Source: Algoriphagus sp. AK58 (GTDB taxonomy: Bacteria > Bacteroidota > Bacteroidia > Cytophagales > Cyclobacteriaceae). From it: DNA of 64,000 nucleotides. Below are positions 1 through 7,371 of this stretch, piece by piece; positions within the stretch are counted from its first letter, which is position 1; each line of letters begins with the position of its first letter. Where the stretch lies: the NCBI RefSeq assembly GCF_014324365.1, contig NZ_QEIG01000008.1:310001-374000 (forward strand), in the 5' to 3' direction. The notes below the pieces were generated by a model that was not told where the DNA came from, did not search any database, and worked only from the letters and a program-made list of their open reading frames with translations. The translations under genes and the position numbers were made by a program.

Positions 1-20
1 CACAGAAAAGCAAAGAAATC

Positions 21-1382
21 ATGGATAAGCGAGACTCATTTGAGCGAAAAATAAAAGAGAAGCTGGAGGGGTTGGTTACTCCGGTGCCGGATTTGGATCA
101 AGCTTGGGCGAGTTTCAGTCCAAGCATCCAACCTAAAGGTATTCCTCTTTGGAAGCGCTGGTTTATGCCTTACTTGTATGCGACTACACTTTTTGTCCTT
201 TCACTTTGGTGGCATCAACGGGAGCAAAATGGCGATTTTTTAGCTGAAAATACCTTTAGGACTGAATCAATCATGGACACCCTTGTGGTGAGAGATACAG
301 TTTACCTAGTCGATACGGTCTATGTAGTCAAAAGAATCTATGTTCAGGAAAGTCAAGTTGTCAATACCCCAAGCTTTTCCCTTGGTAAGGCAAAAGATCA
401 AAAGCAAAATCTGAGTCAACTGCCAAATGGCCTGGAAAATCCTGTAAATCAAAAAATTGATACAAAAAAGACTGAAGCATCTTCAGGAGATCAAATTGAC
501 CTATTCAAATCTTCTGCTTATGTGATAGAAAAGGCGGATTCTACCAAACTTGAAAGTGACAAACGAATAACCGAACCTATTCAGAGAGTGGATTCGGTTT
601 CGAAAAAATCTCAGATTGGATCGCTGCCGGACTCCATCAGTCCCAAAAGACCAAGAAGCATGAGCGCTCCATCGGTGGGGCCCAAAGAAAAAGTAGTGCT
701 TAAGTCCGATGAAGAACTGTTGGTAGGAGACACCAGCAATCTGAGTAATCCGCCGATTCGCACCAAAACAAAACCCATGCTTCATGTGGAAGCTGTGACC
801 TCTATTATGTTTTCGATCAGCAGACTCGTAGAATATTATACTCCAATCCAAAATGGGATTCAGATAGGTCTCGAATGGGAAAGTGGTTGGGGAATCTATG
901 CAGGAGCGATTCGAAATCAGGTAGAAGGGGAGCTCGATGATGAAGAAATAATGCAGCTGTCTCCCGAAGTGATATCAAGGTTACCCAATCTGACGGCGGA
1001 TATTTCCACCTTTGATGAGATCTATTTCACCAATCGGCAGTGGTTTTTCCCGCTAGAACTGCGCTGGAGAAGTATGTATTACAATGGGTTTAGCTTCGAA
1101 AGTAACTTTGGCCTGATGGGAAATTACCTTTCCCGACAAGATTTTATCTATGAATTTGAAAACAACTCCGTCGAGGAGTATCAATATGAGACAGTAGATA
1201 AGGACCAATTCTCGATTAGTCATCTGAGATTGGGGATCGGGACGAATTATTTGCTATCCAAGCGTGTGGGGATGTTTCTCCGAAGTCATTATTGGTTTCC
1301 GACTGCCCGACCGGGGATTATCCGGGATCGGATGCATGGCTTGGAAGTAGGTGTCGGTGTGAATGTTTTTCTGGGAAAATAA
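21..1382 (+). CDS. Membrane-anchored protein with C-terminal outer-membrane-type beta-barrel, probable anti-sigma-like
   Basis: 453 residues with no family I can name. A charged N-terminal 44 residues is followed by one membrane segment at about 46-63, then a long polar, low-complexity Ser/Lys/Asp-rich linker (about 90-250). The C-terminal 200 residues are rich in alternating aromatic and Gly residues and end in a Val-Gly-Val-Asn-Val-Phe strand, as in Bacteroidota porin-like barrels. This cytoplasmic head, single helix and barrel-like tail recalls Bacteroidota proteins encoded just after an ECF sigma factor. Consistent with that, an open frame entering from the window edge ends at base 28, overlapping this start by 8 bp. 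The sigma factor itself is outside the window, so the anti-sigma role is inference. Confidence 0.6.
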   Translation: MDKRDSFERKIKEKLEGLVTPVPDLDQAWASFSPSIQPKGIPLWKRWFMPYLYATTLFVLSLWWHQREQNGDFLAENTFRTESIMDTLVVRDTVYLVDTVYVVKRIYVQESQVVNTPSFSLGKAKDQKQNLSQLPNGLENPVNQKIDTKKTEASSGDQIDLFKSSAYVIEKADSTKLESDKRITEPIQRVDSVSKKSQIGSLPDSISPKRPRSMSAPSVGPKEKVVLKSDEELLVGDTSNLSNPPIRTKTKPMLHVEAVTSIMFSISRLVEYYTPIQNGIQIGLEWESGWGIYAGAIRNQVEGELDDEEIMQLSPEVISRLPNLTADISTFDEIYFTNRQWFFPLELRWRSMYYNGFSFESNFGLMGNYLSRQDFIYEFENNSVEEYQYETVDKDQFSISHLRLGIGTNYLLSKRVGMFLRSHYWFPTARPGIIRDRMHGLEVGVGVNVFLGK

Positions 1383-1410
1383 GGAACGCTTACTTTTCGC
1401 TTTGAAACCA

Positions 1411-1450
1411 AAAAGACCTGTCAGCATCACAATCTGACAGGTCTTTTTTC
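1411..1450. terminator. Bidirectional intrinsic terminator between convergent genes
   Basis: Perfect 10-bp stem GACCTGTCAG/CTGACAGGTC (1415-1424 and 1434-1443) with a 9-nt loop. An A-run lies on the left and a T-run on the right, so it can end transcription from both the gene on its left and the minus-strand gene on its right. Confidence 0.85.
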
Positions 1451-1465
1451 TGAGAAAATGGATCG

Positions 1466-3085
1466 CTATACCACCGAATTTTCCAACAGTATCGCATCCA
1501 AATCCTCTCCAGGAAGAGAAATGATTCGCTCAGCAACTGGATCCCATTCGATTTTTCGTCCGATTTTGTAGGATAGTCCAGCCATGTGCGCGGTGATAGC
1601 CTCCTCAAATCCCTCATCGATCCCACAGCTCGGATTGCCTCCGTTTCGGATGCAGCTGAGCCATTCCCGAATATGCAGGAAGGTAGAATCAACGCGCTTT
1701 CCATCCCGATAGGTCCAAAGCAAACCTTTATTTGCGAAGTACTTGGCAGTAGCGGAAGTCACCGCATCCACACCTTCGGCGGTGGGATCGTATTGATAGA
1801 TCGGCACCTGAGGATCAATTCGGCCTTCTTTGATCAGGTCTTTGTACTTGGTAGAGCGGGGATCGGCGTAGATGGTCAGGATATTTCCCAACTCCATACT
1901 CGCATCGTGGCCCATCAGGACAGTACCTCGGTCAAACTGATTGCCCAAAGTTGCCGAATAAACCAAGGTCATTCCTTTTTCTTTTCCGTCCTCCTGACTA
2001 GAACCCGTGCTGAAATCCGGAAAGTCCATATTGACCTGCATCACATCAGGGACGTTCCGTCCATCCCGATGGGTGTAAATGCCACCGGAAGCAGTGACAT
2101 ACTTAGGAATTCCCATTTTCAACACACAGTTGACCCGATCGTAATCGTGGGTCAAGAGGTCTCCTGAAAGTCCTGAACCATAGGCCCACCATTTTCTCCA
2201 ACGGAAAAAGTGCTCAGCATTAAATGGAACCTGCGGTGCAGTACCCAAAAACGCATTCCAATCAATGGTTTCAGGAGAGGCTTCGGGATGAATTTCATAT
2301 TGCCAAGCCCCATTGTCATCGTTTCGGTTGGTGTTGGTAACGACCAGAGACACGTGACCTAATGTATTTTTCGCAATCGCATCTTGGGCAGTCAGGAAGC
2401 TAAGCGTCTGTCTGTGTTGATGTCCTACGGCTAAAATGGAACCCGGATGGTTTCTTACCGCTTCACGGAGTCGATACGTCTCCTCGATGGTATGCGTCAT
2501 GGGCTTTTCCACATAGGCATGAACCCCCGCCTCAATCGCCGCCTGAGCCATCGGCGCATGCCAATGATCCGGCGTGGCAATAATGACCGCATCGACCTCT
2601 CCACTGTGGATCAAGTCCAGGTAATTTTCATAGCGCTTGCAGGGATTGGCTTCCGTATTGAAGGAGCGAAGTGCCTTTTCAGCCCTCACATCAAAAATAT
2701 CGCAGATCGCAGTCAACTTGACATTCAGGTTTTCCTGTGCCAAAAAATCCTCCAATCGCTTGTCTTTGGGATCTTCTTGGGCTGACTTGGCCATAGATTC
2801 CATCCATTCCTGAGTGGCAAATCCCAAAGCCCGCATCAGTTGCTCTCCCCTGATTCCAAATCCGATCAATCCGATGCGGAGCGGGTCTCCGCTCATTGGA
2901 CCTGAGGCAGGAGGAGCACTGGCTTTGATGTTCAATTTCTCCAACCAAAAGTCTTTTTCCAGCTTGGATTTTTTGGTGGTGTCAATTCCTGCCGCCCATA
3001 CTGCGCCTAAAATCGGAACCCCAGCCAGGCTTTTGAGCAGATCTCTTCTGGAAAAAGCGGCGAATAGTTTTTTGTCAGTTGCCAT
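1466..3085 (-). CDS. Gfo/Idh/MocA-family NAD(P)-dependent oxidoreductase with Tat signal
   Basis: 539 residues. A twin-arginine signal (S-R-R-D-L-L-K at about 12-18) precedes a hydrophobic stretch, so the enzyme should be exported folded to the periplasm. The Rossmann nucleotide-binding motif G-F-G-I-R-G lies at about 75-80. The family hallmark E-K-P at 193-195 sits in the usual position before the catalytic domain. Members oxidise or reduce sugars, inositols and related polyols; the substrate cannot be read from sequence. A spacer rich in charged residues (about 90-120) separates the first two strands of the Rossmann fold. The gene follows a DoxX-like gene by 12 bp on the same strand and is probably co-transcribed with it. 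Confidence 0.9.
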   Translation of the reverse strand: MATDKKLFAAFSRRDLLKSLAGVPILGAVWAAGIDTTKKSKLEKDFWLEKLNIKASAPPASGPMSGDPLRIGLIGFGIRGEQLMRALGFATQEWMESMAKSAQEDPKDKRLEDFLAQENLNVKLTAICDIFDVRAEKALRSFNTEANPCKRYENYLDLIHSGEVDAVIIATPDHWHAPMAQAAIEAGVHAYVEKPMTHTIEETYRLREAVRNHPGSILAVGHQHRQTLSFLTAQDAIAKNTLGHVSLVVTNTNRNDDNGAWQYEIHPEASPETIDWNAFLGTAPQVPFNAEHFFRWRKWWAYGSGLSGDLLTHDYDRVNCVLKMGIPKYVTASGGIYTHRDGRNVPDVMQVNMDFPDFSTGSSQEDGKEKGMTLVYSATLGNQFDRGTVLMGHDASMELGNILTIYADPRSTKYKDLIKEGRIDPQVPIYQYDPTAEGVDAVTSATAKYFANKGLLWTYRDGKRVDSTFLHIREWLSCIRNGGNPSCGIDEGFEEAITAHMAGLSYKIGRKIEWDPVAERIISLPGEDLDAILLENSVV

Positions 3086-3097
3086 GATATCGTGGGA

Positions 3098-3586
3098 TTA
3101 ATGGGTTTGAGAGGAAAGGGTTCTTTTGGCAAAAAATCGCTCCAAGCCAAAAGATACGGAAGTGGGGAAAAGGAAAACCACCAGAAGTGCGGCTGCTTCG
3201 ATCAGGTTTTTGTTGATGATCCAGTAACTGCCCTCAGCAGGTCCCAAGGGATAGCCAGGAAAGGGCGGATGAGCAAAGTAATACAGGAGCAGAAGCCCCA
3301 CTCCGATCAGACTGGCCAATTGGGTTTTAAAACCCAGAATCAAGGCAGCGCCTACGAAAAGCAGGGCAGCGATATTCAGGGTATCGATCGTGGAAATCAT
3401 GGATTCACTTGCCAGCCAATGGAAAAAAGACTCCAAATAGGTAGCGCTGAGCAGATAGCCTTTAGCGGTCCATCCTGGGCTGTACAATTTGATGACGCCT
3501 TCATAGAGAAAATGCCATCCGATCAGCAGTCGGAGCAAAACCAGCACTCCGGTTTGCGTTGAGGTTAGTGGGGAAGCTTGGGTCAT
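3098..3586 (-). CDS. DoxX/DoxD-family membrane protein
   Basis: 162 residues with four predicted membrane helices. The start pattern 'LLRLLIGWHFLYEGVIKLY' is typical of the DoxX-like family (related to the small subunit of thiosulfate:quinone oxidoreductase). In Bacteroidota such proteins often sit beside Gfo/Idh/MocA oxidoreductases, as here, where the oxidoreductase begins 12 bp downstream. A role in passing electrons to quinone from the exported oxidoreductase is plausible but inferred only from neighbourhood. Confidence 0.85.
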   Translation of the reverse strand: MTQASPLTSTQTGVLVLLRLLIGWHFLYEGVIKLYSPGWTAKGYLLSATYLESFFHWLASESMISTIDTLNIAALLFVGAALILGFKTQLASLIGVGLLLLYYFAHPPFPGYPLGPAEGSYWIINKNLIEAAALLVVFLFPTSVSFGLERFFAKRTLSSQTH

Positions 3587-4061
3587 ACCGTGGGTTGTTT
3601 TGGTTAACGTCCACGATATTAGGCACCCTAGCTTTGGAATTAGCTGATGTTTGTCAGGTAAAAAGGTGATTTAAAATGAGGTAACTAGACTTCTTTAAAA
3701 AACATCAAAAAACCCTTCATTAAATTTCGATTGACCTGTATCTTTTGAGATAATTGAGAATACAAGGAATTGAACTTTTTAAAAATGATGAAATGCCCAT
3801 GAGAAAATGCTTATCACACAAGGGAATGATTATGCAGGGCATTCCATGTGGCAAATGAAAATCAAATTATAAACACATGAAATAGCGAATCCAATAGCCT
3901 TTGGAGGATTTTACTGATCCCCCAAAATCCGGGTTTCAGTCCGGTTTTTTCAGGCTTGGTCCAGACTTTTTATCTCAGGTGTGGAGGCTGATCTACTTTT
4001 GGATCATCATTAACACACAAACAAAAACAAACCAATTATTCACAAACAAACTACACACACA
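3587..4061. other. 475-bp intergenic region holding one copy of a 95-bp repeat
   Basis: No convincing gene. It contains repeat copy 1 (3787-3882), whose terminal ATG is followed at once by AAA and a TAG stop, so it starts nothing. A weak CCGG/CCGG hairpin followed by six T lies near 3930-3955 and could terminate a short transcript starting in the repeat. The last 50 bases before the next gene are an A/C-rich leader nearly free of G, a common look for Bacteroidota 5' untranslated regions. Confidence 0.6.
3787..3882 (+). repeat. 95-bp dispersed repeat, copy 1 (orphan leader)
   Basis: Nearly identical to 23438-23531, with scattered substitutions and a small indel in the middle (GCTTATCACACAA here, GTCTCACACAG there). 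Both copies contain AATGCCC paired with a later GGGCATT, and CATGTG paired with CACATG, the latter including the terminal ATG. In this copy the ATG is followed by AAA TAG, so it is a leader without its gene. Confidence 0.85.
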
Positions 4062-4679
4062 ATGAAAAAGTCAATGTTAACCTTGGTGGCTCTGATGAGC
4101 CTTGGAATGATGACCGCTTTCGGGCAGGAATCTACATCGCAAACGGTAAAGCCTGTGGGCTTTTATGGATCGGTAATCAATGAATTCATTTTCACTAAAA
4201 GCTCTTCTCCAGTACGCAGTCATTACAGCATCGGTACTGAATTGGGATTGAGATTCCATGACAAAGTATTCTTCGGCCTCTATTACACCAACTCCATCGT
4301 TCCAGTTGATCTTTGGAAAGAAACGCCAAACAACGCACTGGATATGAAGCAAGTTCACTACGGCTTGTCCGGTAGCTATGTGCAGGATTTCGGAGGTCTT
4401 TTCTACGGTAAAGTTGGTTTGAGAGCAGCATACGCTGATATCAAGCAAGATTATACCATTACAAAAGAAAATGGAAACGTAGTCAACAAGGCCGAAAGCC
4501 GTACGCATTCCATCGCTCTTTCTCCTGACCTGAGAGTTGGTGCCCACCTCAATCGCTGGTTGGACATCGAATTGGGCGGAACCTACCGATATAATGTCAG
4601 AAATCAAGAAAAGTGGGGCATTTCCACTGAGGATTTCAACGGATGGGGAGGTACACTTTCGGTGAAAGCCAAATTCTAA
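4062..4679 (+). CDS. Outer-membrane beta-barrel protein (porin-family-like)
   Basis: 205 residues. A signal peptide with Lys at 2-3, a hydrophobic core and Ala-Phe-Gly before Gln at about 22 directs export. The mature part has repeated amphipathic strands rich in Tyr, Gly and Phe and ends in Ser-Val-Lys-Ala-Lys-Phe; the C-terminal Phe is the classical outer-membrane barrel signal. Its size fits an 8-strand barrel of the OmpW/OMP_b-brl type. The gene stands alone, with its own strong terminator at 4700-4726. Function beyond barrel formation is unknown. Confidence 0.8.
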   Translation: MKKSMLTLVALMSLGMMTAFGQESTSQTVKPVGFYGSVINEFIFTKSSSPVRSHYSIGTELGLRFHDKVFFGLYYTNSIVPVDLWKETPNNALDMKQVHYGLSGSYVQDFGGLFYGKVGLRAAYADIKQDYTITKENGNVVNKAESRTHSIALSPDLRVGAHLNRWLDIELGGTYRYNVRNQEKWGISTEDFNGWGGTLSVKAKF

Positions 4680-4699
4680 ACCAATCCACCATCAACCTT

Positions 4700-4726
4700 G
4701 CCAGCTCCTTCGAGCTGGCTTTTTTG
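4700..4726 (+). terminator. Intrinsic terminator after the beta-barrel gene
   Basis: Perfect 8-bp stem GCCAGCTC/GAGCTGGC with a CTTC tetraloop, followed directly by seven T residues. Confidence 0.9.
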
Positions 4727-4736
4727 ATCCTATAAA

Positions 4737-5216
4737 ATGAAAAGTCTTGAGATTAAAGAATTCCGCTTTGCTGACGTGGATTGGATTGATGGATTAAACT
4801 GGCACCAAAACACTCATGAATCCGCTCCCTATTTCTTTGGTTCTGAGGCCTTGGCTTTTTGGCCCGAAAATTTCAATTCCGATTCCCTATTTGCTTTGTC
4901 AAATGATGGCCAATGGATGGGTTGGATTGGCTTAAATCCTGTGCTGGACCCCTTTGGAAGTCTTGGGATTTCTGAGATTCTGTTTGGCTACGACCCAACT
5001 AAAGCGGACAGGAATTGTATGATGTTGGCGATCAATTTCTTGCTCATCAAAGCCCGAAGTCTCGGATTCTGGTCTTGCTTGATCCATCTGAAAAAAGACT
5101 CTGAGCTTCTACCGTTTTTGGTTGACTCAGGATTCAAAATTTTGGGACAGAAATATTCCGGAGGGAATGCAAGCACTAAAAATGAACTCCTGATACTAGA
5201 GAAAAGACTCCATTGA
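4737..5216 (+). CDS. Divergent GNAT-like acetyltransferase or hypothetical protein
   Basis: 159 residues. The middle and C-terminal parts follow the GNAT order: a W-M-G-W-I-G-L strand at about 61-67, an acidic/Gly strand, a helix at 100-115 (A-I-N-F-L-L-I-K-A) and a final L-V-D-S-G-F-K-I-L-G-Q-K segment like the GNAT motif B end (usually Y-x-x-x-G-F). The Q/RxxGxG/A acetyl-CoA loop is not clear, so binding may be weak or lost. It is the first of a run of small genes on the same strand, 22 bp before an SRPBCC gene. Confidence 0.55.
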   Translation: MKSLEIKEFRFADVDWIDGLNWHQNTHESAPYFFGSEALAFWPENFNSDSLFALSNDGQWMGWIGLNPVLDPFGSLGISEILFGYDPTKADRNCMMLAINFLLIKARSLGFWSCLIHLKKDSELLPFLVDSGFKILGQKYSGGNASTKNELLILEKRLH

Positions 5217-5238
5217 ACTTTAAAACTTTGACCACAAA

Positions 5239-5667
5239 ATGAAACATATAGAAACCATGATCAGGATCTACGCCCCCTGCGAAAAAGTATGGAAGATCCT
5301 GACAGATTTTGAATCCTATCCCAGCTGGAATCCCTTTATACGATTCATTTCCGGAGAGTTGAAAGAAGGCCAGAAACTTCAGATCAGAATATCTCCGCCC
5401 AATGAAAAAGAAATGTCTTTTTCACCGGTTTTAATTCGGAGCATCCCAGGCCGAGAACTTCGCTGGTCCGGTAAATTGCTTTTCAAAGGACTCTTTGATG
5501 GAGAGCACTATTTCGGACTGGAGGAGATCGATGAAAACACTACCCTGTTTGTTCATGGGGAATATTTCTCAGGATTATTGGTAGGACTGATGCCCTCTGT
5601 CTTGGAGCAAACCAAAGTTGGATTTGAGCAGATGAACCAAGCTTTGAAAAAAACTTGTGAGGCTTAG
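5239..5667 (+). CDS. SRPBCC-family (START/Bet v1-like) protein
   Basis: 142 residues with the typical opening of the polyketide cyclase/AHSA1-like SRPBCC group: an I-x-A-P-C-E-K-V-W-K-I-L-T-D-F-E-S-Y-P-S-W-N-P-F pattern at about 10-33. The end has the long C-terminal helix that packs over the hydrophobic cavity. Proteins of this fold bind small hydrophobic ligands; no catalytic residue can be named here. It lies 22 bp after the GNAT-like gene and 48 bp before a GNAT gene, probably one transcript. Confidence 0.85.
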   Translation: MKHIETMIRIYAPCEKVWKILTDFESYPSWNPFIRFISGELKEGQKLQIRISPPNEKEMSFSPVLIRSIPGRELRWSGKLLFKGLFDGEHYFGLEEIDENTTLFVHGEYFSGLLVGLMPSVLEQTKVGFEQMNQALKKTCEA

Positions 5668-5715
5668 GTTTAAGTAAGCCCATTGATTGAATAAAAATCT
5701 TGAATCTTGACAAAA

Positions 5716-6213
5716 ATGAGAATATCTATTGAACCAATGAAACCAAACCACTGGGAAGAAGTGGCGGCAATTTACCTTGAAGGAATCCAAACCGGAAATG
5801 CCACATTTCAACAAGACATACCGACTTGGGATGACTGGGATCGTAATCATCTCAAAAAATGTAGATTGGTTTGTCTTTACGAGGGGAAAATAATCGGTTG
5901 GGCGGCCCTGTCACCCGTATCCGGAAGATGTGTATATGCTGGTGTGGCAGAAGTCAGCGTGTATGTTTCTGAGCAATTCCGAGGAAAAAAAATTGGCTTT
6001 CAATTAGTTGAAAAACTGATTAAGGAGAGCGAGCATGAAAACCTCTGGACATTACAGTCCGGGATTTTCCCTGAAAACACCGGAAGTATTAGGATACACG
6101 AGAAGCTAGGGTTTAGAATAGTAGGATATCGAGAAAAAATCGGAAAAATGAATGGGAAATGGCGTGACACCTTACTATTGGAAAGACGTAGTAAAAAAAA
6201 CGCAATTGAATAA
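5716..6213 (+). CDS. GNAT N-acetyltransferase, phosphinothricin acetyltransferase-like
   Basis: I place the start at the ATG at 5716 rather than a TTG three codons upstream. The resulting 165 residues match the family layout: an E-V-A-A-I-Y-L-E-G-I-Q-T-G-N-A-T-F-Q opening (about 15-32) is diagnostic for the Pat/Bar-like group. The acetyl-CoA loop reads Q-F-R-G-K-K-I-G-F (about 91-99), and the closing H-E-K-L-G-F segment is near 136-141. Members acetylate amino groups of methionine sulfoximine, phosphinothricin or other amino acids. A strong hairpin follows at 6258. Confidence 0.9.
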   Translation: MRISIEPMKPNHWEEVAAIYLEGIQTGNATFQQDIPTWDDWDRNHLKKCRLVCLYEGKIIGWAALSPVSGRCVYAGVAEVSVYVSEQFRGKKIGFQLVEKLIKESEHENLWTLQSGIFPENTGSIRIHEKLGFRIVGYREKIGKMNGKWRDTLLLERRSKKNAIE

Positions 6214-6257
6214 TCTTTCCTCTAATAAAATCCAACAAAACTTTTTTCAGTTTACAC

Positions 6258-6300
6258 AAAACCTAGAAAAGTTCCTTTAAAGGGGCTTTTCTAGGTTTTA
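6258..6300 (+). terminator. Strong intrinsic terminator
   Basis: 13-bp perfect stem AAACCTAGAAAAG/CTTTTCTAGGTTT (6258-6270/71 and 6286-6298) enclosing a short loop. It ends 14 bp before the next start codon, so it isolates the next gene or could attenuate it. Confidence 0.8.
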
Positions 6301-6313
6301 AAATCCCTCAAAA

Positions 6314-6844
6314 ATGGAAATAGAACTTACTCATTTAACCCACCTAGTCCAGATTCAACCTACCCATGCGACATCCCTTTTTAGCATTTTGACCATTCAC
6401 CGCAGCCACTTTTCTCCATGGTTGCCTTTTGTAAATGAGCTTCGCGACATTGAACAAACTGAAAAATTTATCCGTGAGTCTCAGGTTTTATGGGAATCTA
6501 AAAAGGACTTCTCTTTTGCTATTCTCGAAAAAGGACAGGCAAGAGGAGTGATCTCAGCCAAAAATCTGAATTGGATAGAAAAAAGTACTGAGTTGGGCTA
6601 TTGGCTGGATCCTTCCCTACAAAACAGTGGAATAATGACCCTTGCTGTGAATCGTCTGGTAGAATTCCTGACCGTGGAGTTTCAATTTCAAACCTTTTGG
6701 ATCAAGTGTGCGGAGGATAATCTCCCCAGCCAGCGGGTAGCTCTTAAAGCAGGATTTGAACAGGTGGGTGTGGAGAAAAGAGATATTGGGAAAGTTCAGG
6801 CAGTCTTTTTGAAGTTCCAATTGAAAAAAGAGAGCCTGGAGTAA
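6314..6844 (+). CDS. GNAT N-acetyltransferase, RimJ/RimL-like
   Basis: 176 residues. RimL-type features: H-L-V-Q-I-Q-P-T-H-A-T-S-L-F near the N-terminus, a W-L-P-F-V-N pattern at about 37-42, S-T-E-L-G-Y-W-L-D-P at about 92-101, a short substitute for the acetyl-CoA loop, and S-Q-R-V-A-L-K-A-G-F at about 137-146. Relatives acetylate ribosomal-protein N-termini or, in Bacteroidota, unknown amines (YdaF-like). The stop lies 2 bp from the stop of the convergent GNAT gene. Confidence 0.85.
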   Translation: MEIELTHLTHLVQIQPTHATSLFSILTIHRSHFSPWLPFVNELRDIEQTEKFIRESQVLWESKKDFSFAILEKGQARGVISAKNLNWIEKSTELGYWLDPSLQNSGIMTLAVNRLVEFLTVEFQFQTFWIKCAEDNLPSQRVALKAGFEQVGVEKRDIGKVQAVFLKFQLKKESLE

Positions 6845-6846
6845 AT

Positions 6847-7284
6847 TTATGAATTGCGACAGACCATTCTGAAAAGAATTTCCCCGGTTTCCTCATGCGC
6901 TTTTTCTTCAAAAAAAGAAAAGCCCATTTTTTCATAAAAACAGATTCCTTTCTGATTTTTTAAAAAGACTTCCACCCAAAGGATCGGGAAATTTCCCGAG
7001 ATAAATTCAACCAATTTCTTTCCGATTCCCTGATTCTGAAATTCAGGAAGTACAAATAACCCCCCAATTTCATTTCCGATCAGGGTGATAAAACCCAAGC
7101 TTCTTCCTAGGTGATCTTTACAAATCCAAGTATCACAACAAGGCAGGTATTCCCTGCTAATCCGCCTTTCCTCCTTCAGGAAGAATTCGGCATTAAGGAA
7201 TGGATAAGCCAGACTGGCGCTCTGCTTCCAAATGACAAGGACATCCGAAAGGTCAGAGGACTGATAGGGATGAATAGCTTTCAT
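6847..7284 (-). CDS. GNAT N-acetyltransferase
   Basis: 145 residues. It opens with I-H-P-Y-Q-S-S-D-L-S-D-V-L-V-I-W, like YjaB and related small GNATs. The acetyl-CoA pyrophosphate loop Q-N-Q-G-I-G-K-K-L (about 83-91) is intact. C-Y-E-K-M-G-F at about 115-121 is the motif B helix end. It converges on the RimL-like gene, so this small region carries several acetyltransferases of different subfamilies. Substrate unknown. Confidence 0.88.
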   Translation of the reverse strand: MKAIHPYQSSDLSDVLVIWKQSASLAYPFLNAEFFLKEERRISREYLPCCDTWICKDHLGRSLGFITLIGNEIGGLFVLPEFQNQGIGKKLVEFISGNFPILWVEVFLKNQKGICFYEKMGFSFFEEKAHEETGEILFRMVCRNS

Positions 7285-7314
7285 AGGTTGAATCTTGGAT
7301 TGGGGATTTAAAAC

Positions 7315-7346
7315 ATAAAAATTCCCTCTTGAACCAAGAGGGAATT
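7315..7346 (-). terminator. Intrinsic terminator after the serine hydrolase gene
   Basis: Perfect stem ATTCCCTCTT/AAGAGGGAAT (7321-7330, 7336-7345) with a 5-nt loop. On the minus strand it is followed by a short T-run, so it ends the transcript coming from 9060. Confidence 0.8.
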
Positions 7347-7371
7347 AGTCACTATGTATACCAACTTAACT

